Positions 21,038 to 29,529 of a stretch of 64,000 nucleotides of DNA are shown piece after piece (position 1 is the first letter of the stretch; every line of letters starts with the position of its first letter). The notes under the pieces are model-generated. The model had not been told where the DNA came from. It saw only the letters and a program-made list of their open reading frames with translations, and searched no databases. This DNA comes from Balneolaceae bacterium (GTDB lineage: Bacteria; Bacteroidota; Rhodothermia; Balneolales; Balneolaceae). Position numbers and translations under genes: made by a program. The stretch is from the NCBI GenBank assembly GCA_034521445.1, contig JAXHMM010000005.1, positions 62,001 through 126,000 on the forward strand, given 5' to 3'.

Positions 21038-21357
21038 GGCGGTCACAGCTGCATTATGTTGAGGGCCGGAACAGTCTACATTCAGATAAACAGCAAGGCC
21101 AACCGGGACGTTCGAACAAAAGTTACCTGCCAGTCGGCTTGCAATCAAGGTATAATGTTCAAACGGGCCGTGAAAGCCTTTAGTATCGGGTCTTACCCCT
21201 CAACGCCACGGCCGGCAGGAGGAAACGCTGCTGACGGACAAAATAGTCTGCGACGGCAAACGTTATGCACTTTGTGCCACCCGGATTGATTATGAACGGC
21301 AAATTAACGTACATACAAGTGCATCGCACCTACGACTCCATCCCGCAGTTACCACTT
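21038..21357. other. 320-bp divergent intergenic region between two GWxTD-family genes
   Basis: With the starts chosen for both flanking genes this stretch carries no gene. A TATAAT at 21151-21156 on the plus strand could be a -10 box for the rightward gene, but no matching -35 is visible. No strong hairpin or repeat is seen. Both neighbours have longer in-frame extensions into it (to 21148 and from 21265), whose residues do not look like conserved protein. Confidence 0.5.
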
Positions 21358-22800
21358 ATGCCTACCAACATCCCCCGCCTGTCGACATTTCTGCTCTGCC
21401 TGTTCAGTTCGGTCATACTGCTTTCCTGTGCCCGTTCCGCCAACCCTGATATTGAAAGAGGATCCAATTACAAATTTCGCCAGGGCTATCCCGAGGCACG
21501 TGCGGACGCCGTAGGATATATTGACGAGAACGGCGATCCCGGCATCAGCGTGGCTGTTGACCTGGTGTACGGAAGCCTGGTCTACAAGGAGAATGATGAG
21601 GGCGCACTCACGGCCAGCTACGCCATCGATGTTCAGGTCATCGAACAGGGAGGCCTGAAGAGAGTGATCAATTCCGTACGACACACCAACGAGGTGAGTT
21701 CCAATTCTGAAAGCATCGTATATAACCAGGACGTACTCAACTATGAAGACCGCATAGAGGCCAAGCCCGGAACCTACGATGTCAACATTACGGTAACCGA
21801 CCTGAATTCCAGCCGGCAGATTACCCGCATTGCACAAACCAGCATCCCCAACCCGCGGAGCAAGCAAATGGACCTGACCAACATCCGCATGTTCAGCAAG
21901 GACATGGATGTGCAAAACCCGGCCTGGAAGCCGATGACCACCTACGATGTGGCAGGGGATATCGATTCGCTCAAATTTATTTTCCAGGTGGTTAACAGCC
22001 CCTCCGACCGGCCGCTGCAGATTGATACGCGCCTCGTCCGCTACCAATCGGATACCGAGCCGGCCCGGGATATGTACCAGAGCAATTACGGCTCTTCAAC
22101 CCTTGGGCACAAAGGAATAGAATATGACGAGTTTGATGTGGTCCAGTCCAGTCAACGAACCTTTGAACAGGCCGGGAGCGTGCTGATCGAACTCAAATTT
22201 GCTCAGCAGCGACGAGGTAACTACCGCTTCGAAGCCAGCACCTACAGGAACGAGAACGAAGAAGAGTCGATTTTCAAAGGAAGGGACTTCGGTGTGAAGA
22301 GCCAAAATTACCCGGCCGTGCAGAACGCCCGCGAGCTGGCTCGGCCCCTGACTTATTTGATGAACGCCGACGAATACGAGTCCCTGATGTCCATTGAAGA
22401 GGACGACTCCCTTAAAGAAGCCATCGATCGCTTCTGGCTGCGGAATATTGGAAACACCCAGGAAGCGAGAAGCGTAATCCGCATGTACTATGAAAGGGTT
22501 GAGGAGGCCAACAAGCAGTATTCCAACTACAAGGAAGGGTGGAAAACCGATCAGGGCATGATCTATGTCCTCTTCGGCCCGCCCTGGTATACCGAAGAGA
22601 ACCTCGACCGCCAGGTCTGGTCGTACTCCTACAACCGCAACGATCCCGACCTGAACTTCCTGTTCATTCAGCGAAAGTTAAAGACCGAGTTCTACCCATT
22701 TGACAATTATATCCTGCAGCGCAACAACTATTATTACGACACGCAGTATCAGCAGGAGCAGCTCTGGCTTTCGGGACGCATCCTGAACCGAAACATCTGA
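21358..22800 (+). CDS. GWxTD domain-containing lipoprotein
   Basis: About 480 residues. The signal peptide ends SVILLSC, a lipobox. The diagnostic motif GWKTD is at residues 394-398 and continues QGMIYVLFGPPWY, exactly as in the GWxTD family found in Bacteroidetes and relatives. The middle part (about 30-330) is beta-rich and may form immunoglobulin-like domains. An ATG at 21265 is in frame, but the ATG at 21358 gives a clean lipoprotein signal. No molecular function is known for the family. It is convergent with alr. Confidence 0.85.
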   Translation: MPTNIPRLSTFLLCLFSSVILLSCARSANPDIERGSNYKFRQGYPEARADAVGYIDENGDPGISVAVDLVYGSLVYKENDEGALTASYAIDVQVIEQGGLKRVINSVRHTNEVSSNSESIVYNQDVLNYEDRIEAKPGTYDVNITVTDLNSSRQITRIAQTSIPNPRSKQMDLTNIRMFSKDMDVQNPAWKPMTTYDVAGDIDSLKFIFQVVNSPSDRPLQIDTRLVRYQSDTEPARDMYQSNYGSSTLGHKGIEYDEFDVVQSSQRTFEQAGSVLIELKFAQQRRGNYRFEASTYRNENEEESIFKGRDFGVKSQNYPAVQNARELARPLTYLMNADEYESLMSIEEDDSLKEAIDRFWLRNIGNTQEARSVIRMYYERVEEANKQYSNYKEGWKTDQGMIYVLFGPPWYTEENLDRQVWSYSYNRNDPDLNFLFIQRKLKTEFYPFDNYILQRNNYYYDTQYQQEQLWLSGRILNRNI

Positions 22801-22842
22801 CAGCCACGCATCATCGGGGTGCTTGAGCCGGCTCTGCACGGA

Positions 22843-24006
22843 TCAGACCACCGTGCGAGGTATGGAGGAGGGCAGGCGCGTGAGCACCTCGTAGTTCATG
22901 TAGTTGGTCATTTCGCTGAAAGACGCCACGGTCATTTCGTTCTCTCCCTGCCGGCCTATAATCACCACCTCGTCGCCCTTGCGCACGCCCTCGATATCGG
23001 TCACGTCCACCGTCAGCATATTCATGTTCACCAGGCCGGCCACCTGCGCGCGCTGGCCGCGGATCAGCACGCGGCCGGTGTTGGTCAGGTTGCGCCCGTA
23101 ACCGTGCGAATAGCCCACCGGTACGGTGGCGATCTTCTGGTCGCGGCTGGTCAGGTAGGTATTGCCGTAACCCACGAATTCGCCGGCATCGACCGACTTG
23201 GTGCTCATCACCTGGCTTTTCCAGCTTAGAACCCGCTGAAGGGGATCGCGGTGTTTCTTGTCGATGCCCGTATGCTTCTTTACGAAATTCATGTAGGTCT
23301 CGCGGTTGGGCCAAAAACCGTACTGCGCGATGCCAATGCGCACCAGGTCGTGCACGGTCTCGGGGTAATTTAGAGCAGCGGCCGAGCAGGCCGAGTGACG
23401 ATAGCGCGGCTTCAGTCCCTCCTGTTTCAGTTCCCGGCAGCGTTCCTCGAAGCGCTGGATCTGGCGGGTGACTCGTACATGGTTGCTGACGCTCTCAGCT
23501 CCCGCATAGTGGGTGCAGAGCCCCTCCAGGGAGAGTTTATCCTCGTTTCCCCGCACCAGCCGCACCACCTCCTCCAGTCGATCGCGGTCCAGTCCCAGAC
23601 GGTTCATGCCGGTCTCCAGGTGCAGGTGGATGCGCGCCTTGAGGGAGAGCTCGCGTGCCGTGTCAAGAGCGTCCCTGAGGCGGTCCGGCTCGAAGACAAA
23701 GAAAGAAATGCCGTTGCGAATGGCCCACGGCATATTGTCGCTGCTGACCATGCCCATAATCATGATTTCGGTCTCCTCACTCTTTCGCGCCTCCAGGGCG
23801 GCTTGCGCCTCGTGGTCGCTGAACACCCCAAAATAGTCGATGCCGCAGTCCTCAGCCATGGGAACGAATTCCTTTATGCCATGCCCGTAGGCATTGCCCT
23901 TGATGACCGAGCAGAAGGCGGCCTCCCGCCCGATATAGTCCTTCAGGAAACTCACATTCTCCTGGAATTTTTCACGGTCAAGCTCAATGTAGGTGGGCGC
24001 GATCAT
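22843..24006 (-). CDS. alr: alanine racemase
   Basis: A 387-residue PLP enzyme interconverting L- and D-alanine for peptidoglycan. The Schiff-base lysine is K36 (SVIKGNAYGHG), and the catalytic tyrosine on the C-terminal beta domain is Y280 (FVGYGNTY). HLHLETGMNRLGL and ATVPVGYSHGYGR are typical family blocks. Length is normal. It is the last gene of a leftward run that includes an M20 amidohydrolase, an M23 peptidase and a second PLP racemase, 49 bp after the M20 gene. Confidence 0.95.
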   Translation of the reverse strand: MIAPTYIELDREKFQENVSFLKDYIGREAAFCSVIKGNAYGHGIKEFVPMAEDCGIDYFGVFSDHEAQAALEARKSEETEIMIMGMVSSDNMPWAIRNGISFFVFEPDRLRDALDTARELSLKARIHLHLETGMNRLGLDRDRLEEVVRLVRGNEDKLSLEGLCTHYAGAESVSNHVRVTRQIQRFEERCRELKQEGLKPRYRHSACSAAALNYPETVHDLVRIGIAQYGFWPNRETYMNFVKKHTGIDKKHRDPLQRVLSWKSQVMSTKSVDAGEFVGYGNTYLTSRDQKIATVPVGYSHGYGRNLTNTGRVLIRGQRAQVAGLVNMNMLTVDVTDIEGVRKGDEVVIIGRQGENEMTVASFSEMTNYMNYEVLTRLPSSIPRTVV

Positions 24007-24055
24007 GGATACTGGGCGTACATTTGCATTGCGATTTTAATTTGTTTTATGGGAA

Positions 24056-25216
24056 TCATGGCTGCCCGCTGCCATTCAGATCGTCGGCCAAACCTGCAAA
24101 GAGACGTATGCCCGGCTCCAGCAGTCCGTCGGGAAAGTCGTAGGCAGCGTCGTGCAGGCTGGGGTGGTCCGTGCCGCTGCCCAGTCCAAAGAGGGCGCCA
24201 GGGTAGCGGGCCGTAAAGTGTCCGAAATCTTCCGACCAGGGAAAGGGCTCTTCCTTCTCGAGAAGATTATACTGCAATCTATCTGCTGTTTTCGCGATTC
24301 GCGTAACAGCTTTATCATCGTTTTCCGTAACAATGAACCGCTCCACCTGCTCCACTTCTGCTTCCAGTTCGTGTGCCGTGGCCAGCCCCCGGGCCACCTC
24401 CTCCGCCTTCCCCAGCAGGCGCTTCAGCAGCTCCTCGTCAAAAGCGCGCAGGGTGGCCATCACCTCCGCCCGGCCGGGCGAGGTGCCAAAGGCCCGCTCG
24501 CCAAGGCTGGCGTGTATGACGGTCACCTTGGCCGGCTGTTCGGGCGGCACGAAAAACTGCGGCATGGCCGAAAGTGATTCCACCAGCTGCGCCATGGCCA
24601 GGGCGGGACTCCTCCCCTGTTCAGGGTGACCGGCGTGGGAAGTCGCACCCTGCATCCGCGCAATGAATCCGCAGGATCCCGCCGCGAAGACGCCTCGGCG
24701 TACCACCACCTGGTTCTGTTCGTACCCGGGAAGGTTGTGCAGGGCAAATATTCCGTCGGGCTGCAGCTCGTCCACTTCCCCGCTCTCTATCATGGCCCGC
24801 GCGCCCTGGCCGGTCTCCTCGGCGGGCTGGAAGAGCAGGTGCACCCTTCCACGGCGTGGAGGCTGCCTGGCAAGATGGCGGCCCACTCCGCACAGTATGG
24901 CCATATGTCCATCGTGCCCGCACTTGTGACCGGTTTCTTCGTTGCGCGATCGGTAGGGAAAGTCGTTCTGTTCGGGGATGGGCAGGGCGTCCAGCTCGCT
25001 GCGGAAGACCGTGTCGGGGCCCTCCTTTCCGCTGTCCCAGGTGGCGATGATGCCCGTGCCGGCCACGCCGGTCAGCAGCCTGTCGGGGCCGGCTCCGGAA
25101 AGGAACTCCCCGACGGCGGCCGAGGTCTGATGCTCCTCACCGGAGCGTTCCGCTAGCGAATGCAGCTTGTGCCGCAGCTCAACGATTTCGGGCAGGAATG
25201 TCAGGTTCTGTTGCAT
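24056..25216 (-). CDS. M20D-family amidohydrolase (N-acyl-amino-acid deacylase type)
   Basis: A 386-residue metallohydrolase of the hippurate/N-acyl-L-amino-acid amidohydrolase group. Metal-binding blocks are visible: RSELDALPI, HKCGHDGHMA and QPAEETGQGA, with the dimerisation domain between them and the C-terminal PWSEDFGHF. It removes acyl groups from N-acylated amino acids or peptides. A GTG at 25231 is possible; the ATG at 25216 avoids overlap with the M23 gene, whose stop is at 25218. Its place between alr and M23 suggests work on D- or L-amino-acid conjugates. Confidence 0.88.
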   Translation of the reverse strand: MQQNLTFLPEIVELRHKLHSLAERSGEEHQTSAAVGEFLSGAGPDRLLTGVAGTGIIATWDSGKEGPDTVFRSELDALPIPEQNDFPYRSRNEETGHKCGHDGHMAILCGVGRHLARQPPRRGRVHLLFQPAEETGQGARAMIESGEVDELQPDGIFALHNLPGYEQNQVVVRRGVFAAGSCGFIARMQGATSHAGHPEQGRSPALAMAQLVESLSAMPQFFVPPEQPAKVTVIHASLGERAFGTSPGRAEVMATLRAFDEELLKRLLGKAEEVARGLATAHELEAEVEQVERFIVTENDDKAVTRIAKTADRLQYNLLEKEEPFPWSEDFGHFTARYPGALFGLGSGTDHPSLHDAAYDFPDGLLEPGIRLFAGLADDLNGSGQP

Positions 25217-25217
25217 C

Positions 25218-25811
25218 TCAATAAATTTCACCCAGGATGATACGAGGATCGGGATAGCGCCGAAGCGCCTCGCTTATTTCCTCCTCCGCCACCACCCCCG
25301 GCATGTCGGCCTCCCCCGGATCTTCACGGCTGATCTGGAAATGCAGGTGCGGTACCCATCCCCCGTTCTCCTCCTCGGTGCCCAGCCGCGCCAGCAGCGC
25401 ACCTCGCCCGACGTCGTCGCCGGGCTTCCAGCGTTCCAGTGAACCGCGGGACAAGTGGCCGTGAAGGGCCCAGAGCGGTGCGTCCTCCACCCGGTGGCGG
25501 GTCACGATGGTGGGACCGTAGTTGCCCTGCTGGTCGTGGTCGGCAAGGTAAGCGATCTCCCCCCTGCCAAAGGCATAAACCGGCGCTCCGGCCCGGGTCC
25601 ACAAGTCGATGCCCATGTGGATGTTACGCCGTCCCTCGTACTGGGGGGCCAGGTACATGTTCCTGCGCTTCTCGTTGTAGCGGCCAATGGCCCACGGCAA
25701 TTCGCGAATGAAGGAAATATTACGTCTTTGTCCCAGATCAAGCACCGGCGCATCCCCCGGCATCTTCATGACACGATGAAAGGCCCGTTCCCGGAGATCT
25801 TGCTCGCTCAT
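25218..25811 (-). CDS. M23-family (LytM-type) metallopeptidase, no signal peptide
   Basis: A 197-residue zinc endopeptidase. The ligand set is complete: HMGID (H65, D69), ALHGH (H117, H119) and PHLHF (H155, H157). The family cuts peptidoglycan cross-bridges or stem peptides. No signal peptide or membrane segment is visible, unusual for a murein hydrolase; it may act on cytoplasmic muropeptides or leave by another route. Its ATG overlaps the stop of the upstream racemase-like gene by four bases (ATGA), so translation is probably coupled. Confidence 0.85.
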   Translation of the reverse strand: MSEQDLRERAFHRVMKMPGDAPVLDLGQRRNISFIRELPWAIGRYNEKRRNMYLAPQYEGRRNIHMGIDLWTRAGAPVYAFGRGEIAYLADHDQQGNYGPTIVTRHRVEDAPLWALHGHLSRGSLERWKPGDDVGRGALLARLGTEEENGGWVPHLHFQISREDPGEADMPGVVAEEEISEALRRYPDPRIILGEIY

Positions 25812-26878
25812 TCGATTTTCTTGTCGATGTAATCGGAGTTCATGATGCCCAGGGCGCCCATGTACTTCATGCGGAAGCGGATGAAATCACCCACCTGGTA
25901 GCCCGCCTGGTTGTCGCCCACGTCCAGGATCAGCATGTCGGAACTGGCGTCGGCAATGGTCACATCTTCGTGAACGTTGATCAGGTATTCGGGATTGATA
26001 TCCAGGTAACCAATATCGAGAATGGCGCGGTAGGAGGTCTCCCCCAGCTTATCCTCGTCCACCTGGTGCGTCTGCCCCTGGGGGTTGGCGCCCAGCTCCC
26101 CGCTGGGCATCTTGGGCTTATCGGCTATTTCGATAATCTGCGTATACAACTCCATCACCCCCGCCTCCATACCCTCGATGGTGCCGCCCGTATAGAGGTC
26201 GCGTCCAAAGAAAAGGGACTCGCCCACACGAAAGTGGTTGATGCCGCTGGGAAGCTGATTGCGCAACAGCAGGGGGATGGTCACACTTGTGCCGCCCGAA
26301 ACCAGCGGGATGGACTTGTTGAAACGCAGTTCGATGATCTGCTTGTAGAGGGAGAGCTGGATAAGCTTGTCCTCGTCGGGCATCACCCCGTACATGCAGT
26401 TCAGGTTGGTGCCAATGCCGATCACCTCGATGGCGGGCAATTCAAACACCTTCTCGTAAAAGTCGATGAGGTTGTCCCGGATCACCCCCTCCCGCAGATC
26501 GCCCATCTCGATCATGATGATCACCTTGTGGACGGTGTCCTGCCGTTGCGCCTCTTCGGAGAGGGCGTGCAGGGTGGCCAGCTCGGTATTGAGGCTGGCG
26601 TCGGCGTAGCGGACCACCTCCTCCACGGTGTCACGGGGCGGGGGCTTGATGTAGATGGTCATCACCTCCGGGTCAATCTCCTTGATGCGCCGCAGGTTGC
26701 TGACCCGCGAGTCGTGCATCTCGCCAATACCCAGTTCGGCTACCTCCCGAAGAGAGGCCTCATTGCCGCAGAGCAGCTTGGTGGTGATGCCCCATTTGAT
26801 GTCGTTCTCCTTGAACAGCTCGTCCAGGAAACGGTAGTTGTGGCGCAACTTGTCGCGATAGAGTTTCAGATAGGCCAT
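25808..26878 (-). CDS. alanine/ornithine racemase-family PLP enzyme (Orr-like)
   Basis: A 356-residue enzyme with an alanine-racemase N-terminal barrel. It follows the ornithine racemase pattern closely: an N-terminal LRHNYRFL, WGITTKLLCGN with the probable PLP lysine, ASLNTELATLHALSEEA, IIMIEMGDLREGV, GIGTNLNC and LVSGGTSVTIPLL. That family makes D-ornithine from the L form, but some members act on other amino acids. It overlaps the M23 gene by four bases and starts 3 bp after the GNAT stop. Ornithine aminotransferase lies about 4 kb away, so an ornithine link is plausible but not proved. Confidence 0.8.
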   Translation of the reverse strand: MAYLKLYRDKLRHNYRFLDELFKENDIKWGITTKLLCGNEASLREVAELGIGEMHDSRVSNLRRIKEIDPEVMTIYIKPPPRDTVEEVVRYADASLNTELATLHALSEEAQRQDTVHKVIIMIEMGDLREGVIRDNLIDFYEKVFELPAIEVIGIGTNLNCMYGVMPDEDKLIQLSLYKQIIELRFNKSIPLVSGGTSVTIPLLLRNQLPSGINHFRVGESLFFGRDLYTGGTIEGMEAGVMELYTQIIEIADKPKMPSGELGANPQGQTHQVDEDKLGETSYRAILDIGYLDINPEYLINVHEDVTIADASSDMLILDVGDNQAGYQVGDFIRFRMKYMGALGIMNSDYIDKKIE

Positions 26879-26881
26879 ACC

Positions 26882-27325
26882 CTACTTGCTATGCCTGTAT
26901 TCCAGATACTTGTTGGTGAAGTCGTACTTCTCGTAAAGGTGGCGCGCCGGGTTGTCGTGCTCCACGTGCAGCGCCACGTCGCCTTCGGTGCGTTCCAGTA
27001 TACGCTCCATCATGCGGCTGCCCACCCCCTGCCCCCGGTAGTCGCCGTGTGTGGCAATATAGACCAGGATATGCTCGGGGATGTAGCCACCCATGTTGGT
27101 GTCGTTAATCACGACGGCGCCGACCAGCTGCTTCCCGTCGGAGGCCACCAGCACGAAGCCGTCCTGGCCGTTCTCCTCCCCGTAGGCGTAGGCGATGGAG
27201 GCGAGAATGTGTTCGCGGGCATCCCCGAACTCGTCGAGGTGCTCATATAGAAAATCGGCGATCTGGTCCCTGGTAAAAGGCACCTCGCCGCTCTCTTCGC
27301 TGTTGATAATATGCAAGTCAATCAT
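26882..27325 (-). CDS. GNAT-family N-acetyltransferase
   Basis: A 147-residue acetyl-CoA-dependent acetyltransferase. The fold is recognised by VVINDTNMGGYIPEHILVYIATHGDYRGQGVGSRMM in pieces: the beta4 strand, then the pyrophosphate-binding loop YRGQGVGSRM, then LHVEHDNPARHLYEKYDF near the end. An in-frame start at 27436 exists but would overlap the symporter gene; the ATG at 27325 begins a typical GNAT N-terminus. Tight spacing with the Orr-like gene suggests that its substrate is an amino acid or small peptide from the same pathway. Confidence 0.85.
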   Translation of the reverse strand: MIDLHIINSEESGEVPFTRDQIADFLYEHLDEFGDAREHILASIAYAYGEENGQDGFVLVASDGKQLVGAVVINDTNMGGYIPEHILVYIATHGDYRGQGVGSRMMERILERTEGDVALHVEHDNPARHLYEKYDFTNKYLEYRHSK

Positions 27326-27374
27326 AGGCGGGTCTTGTGATTCGGTTAACGGGATCAATGGATGCGTTCCTGCC

Positions 27375-28811
27375 TCACGATCGCCGGCCTGGGAAGAGCA
27401 GGGAAACCGATACGAATACGATGGCCGACACGGCAATACCGAAGACGTTGGCGTCCAGTCCCAGCGGAAGCTGCTGTAAAAACACCTGGAGGCAGACCGT
27501 AGTTCCTCCCCCCATGACCATGGCGGCGATGGCGCCTGCGGGGCTGCTTTTGGGCCAGTAGAGAGCGCCCAGGATGGGAACGAAGAGCCCGGATACCATG
27601 AAGGCGTAGGAATAGAGCATCAGGTTGAGCACGCTCTCCATGGCGCTGGCAATCAGCAGCGCGGCAACGCCGAGTACCAGGGTGGTCACCTGCGAGAACC
27701 GGAGGAAGGAGGTGCTGTCGGGATCCACGTCCCGGAAAAAGCCGATAATGTCCGTGACCACATTGCCTGAGGCCGCCATCAGGCAGCTGTCGGCCGTCGA
27801 CAGTATGGCCGAGAAGTACGCGCTCATCATAATGCCCATCAGTCCCACGGGCAGCACGGTGCGAAGCAGCATGGGAAGTCCCGTCTCGGGGTCAGTTTCA
27901 GCGATATTGGCGGCACCCAGGTAATCAAACATGCCCTGTGCGGCGCCCACCTTGGCGAAGAGTCCCAATGACACCCCCATAAAGGCCATCACAGGCCACT
28001 CGAACAGGCCGGCCATATACCAGGCGCGCTTGGCCGTCTTCTCGTCGCGGCAGGCGTAGATGCGCTGGTATAGGGTCATGCCCACAAACCAGATGGGAAT
28101 AATGGTGGCTCCCCAGTAGACCACGCGCTGCCAGGTCATGTTACCCAGGGAAAGCATGGAGGGGTCCACCGCCGCCTGGATGGCCTCCCATCCGCCCACG
28201 GCGCTATAGGAGATGGGAATGCCGATGAAGACCAGTCCCACCATCAGCAGTCCCCACTGGATGGTGTCGGTGTAGATGACGGCCTTGAGCCCGCCCATAA
28301 CGGTGTAGATTACGGCGACCGAGCCCATGATGATGAGCGCAGTCTGCAGATCGAGATTGGCGAAGGTGCCGTTGGCCAGCTTGGCGCCCGCCAGGATCTG
28401 CGAGCTGGTAAATCCGGCGTATCCCACAGCGGAGATGATGCCGGCCACCAGGGCCACCCTGGCATTGAAGTAGTGTTCGAAGACCTGCGGAAAGGTAAGG
28501 GCCTTGTCAAAGGCCGGGTTGCCCTTGACCTTGGGAATGAGCAGCACGGCCGCCATCCAGGCGCCCAGCAGGCCGGTGAAGAGCATCCAGGAACCCGAAA
28601 GTCCCAGGGTGAAACCCAGTCCCCCGAGTCCGATGGAAAAACCTCCGCCCACGTCTGTGGCCACCACGGAAAGTCCCACGTGGAGGCTGCTCATGTTGCG
28701 TCCCCCCACGTAATAGTCGTCGGCCCCCTTGTTCCTGTGCAGAAAGAAATAACCGAAGCCCAGCATCCCGATCATGTACAGGATGAAGATGGACAGGTCG
28801 ATCCAGTGCAT
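27375..28811 (-). CDS. sodium:solute symporter family transporter
   Basis: A 478-residue inner-membrane protein with about 13 hydrophobic segments. DYYVGGRNM, then GLGGLGFTLGLSGSW, and the helix VAGIISAVGYAGFTSSQI fit the SSS family (LeuT fold). Members import sugars, amino acids, peptides or organic acids with sodium. The substrate is unknown, but its place at the head of the leftward racemase/peptidase run suggests import of amino acids or murein peptides. A terminator at 28850-28883 separates it from the bactofilin upstream. Confidence 0.9.
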   Translation of the reverse strand: MHWIDLSIFILYMIGMLGFGYFFLHRNKGADDYYVGGRNMSSLHVGLSVVATDVGGGFSIGLGGLGFTLGLSGSWMLFTGLLGAWMAAVLLIPKVKGNPAFDKALTFPQVFEHYFNARVALVAGIISAVGYAGFTSSQILAGAKLANGTFANLDLQTALIIMGSVAVIYTVMGGLKAVIYTDTIQWGLLMVGLVFIGIPISYSAVGGWEAIQAAVDPSMLSLGNMTWQRVVYWGATIIPIWFVGMTLYQRIYACRDEKTAKRAWYMAGLFEWPVMAFMGVSLGLFAKVGAAQGMFDYLGAANIAETDPETGLPMLLRTVLPVGLMGIMMSAYFSAILSTADSCLMAASGNVVTDIIGFFRDVDPDSTSFLRFSQVTTLVLGVAALLIASAMESVLNLMLYSYAFMVSGLFVPILGALYWPKSSPAGAIAAMVMGGGTTVCLQVFLQQLPLGLDANVFGIAVSAIVFVSVSLLFPGRRS

Positions 28812-28849
28812 GTGGAAAGAAGCCGCTTAGCTTGTGATTTCCGCTAATG

Positions 28850-28883
28850 AAAAACCCTTGAGCGTCTGTCGCACCCAAGGGTT
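28850..28883 (-). terminator. intrinsic terminator after bactofilin gene
   Basis: On the minus strand AACCCTTG (28883-28876) pairs with CAAGGGTT (28860-28853), followed by a five-base T-run. It lies 80 bp after the bactofilin stop and just before the symporter start, so it ends the actin-like/bactofilin transcript. Confidence 0.75.
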
Positions 28884-28962
28884 GATTGCACAAAATATAG
28901 GCCTATTACGTTCGAATTGCCAACGGGGAGGGCAGCCTCCGCGCCTGCGGCCCGGCGGCCTG

Positions 28963-29430
28963 TCACCAGAGCCGCTCCATCTGGTCGGGATCGCCGGGAA
29001 AGCCGGCGGGTACGGCTTCCTCCTTGCCTTCGGTACGGGATTCGGGAAGCTGCTGATTCCTTTTTTCTGGCCGCCCGTCATCCTTTTCCGGGCTCCGGCC
29101 GTTTCCAGGGCCGGTATCCCCGCTGCGGCCGGCCTGCGTGGGAGGCGGCGAGGTGGCGTATCGGGCCGGGCGGAGCCGTTCGATGTCGGAGAGGGAAATG
29201 GCGTCGGGTCGGTCGGAAAGACTGAGCGCACCCAGGTGGTAGGCACCCTCCTGCAGAAGGATCTTCGCGGTGCGAATGGGTCCGCGTACCTCGGCGCCGC
29301 TAAGGATCGTGACCTTGCGGGCAGCCTCCACCTCGCCACGCACATGGCCCTCCACCACCACTTCGTCAGGCGAGGAGATGGATCCCTTGAATGAGGTGTG
29401 TTTGTCGAAATAGGTGCAGTCTTCCTTCAC
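28963..29430 (-). CDS. bactofilin-family polymer-forming protein
   Basis: A 155-residue protein with a short bactofilin (DUF583) core: SFKGSISSPDEVVVEG, then HVRGEVEAARKVTIL and GPIRTAKILLQEGAY, repeats that build a right-handed beta helix (about residues 10-75). Bactofilins form filaments at the inner membrane and scaffold cell-wall enzymes. The C-terminal half (80-155) is disordered, rich in Pro, Gly, Lys and Glu. The core is shorter than usual, so it may cap or modify filaments. It follows the actin-like gene by 99 bp, apparently as a two-gene unit. Confidence 0.85.
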   Translation of the reverse strand: MKEDCTYFDKHTSFKGSISSPDEVVVEGHVRGEVEAARKVTILSGAEVRGPIRTAKILLQEGAYHLGALSLSDRPDAISLSDIERLRPARYATSPPPTQAGRSGDTGPGNGRSPEKDDGRPEKRNQQLPESRTEGKEEAVPAGFPGDPDQMERLW

Positions 29431-29529
29431 ACTGACCTCTAGACCAAATTAGCTGTAGTCACCGGCTACTCCTTTTTCCGCAGCCTACTTCGCGTTTTCT
29501 TCCGCCGCCACCTGTCGGGCGGCCGGGCG

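Noticed and set aside
27326-27436. Longer N-terminus of the GNAT protein
   Set aside because: It would overlap the symporter gene by about 60 bp, and the residues are not like GNAT proteins; the ATG at 27325 fits.
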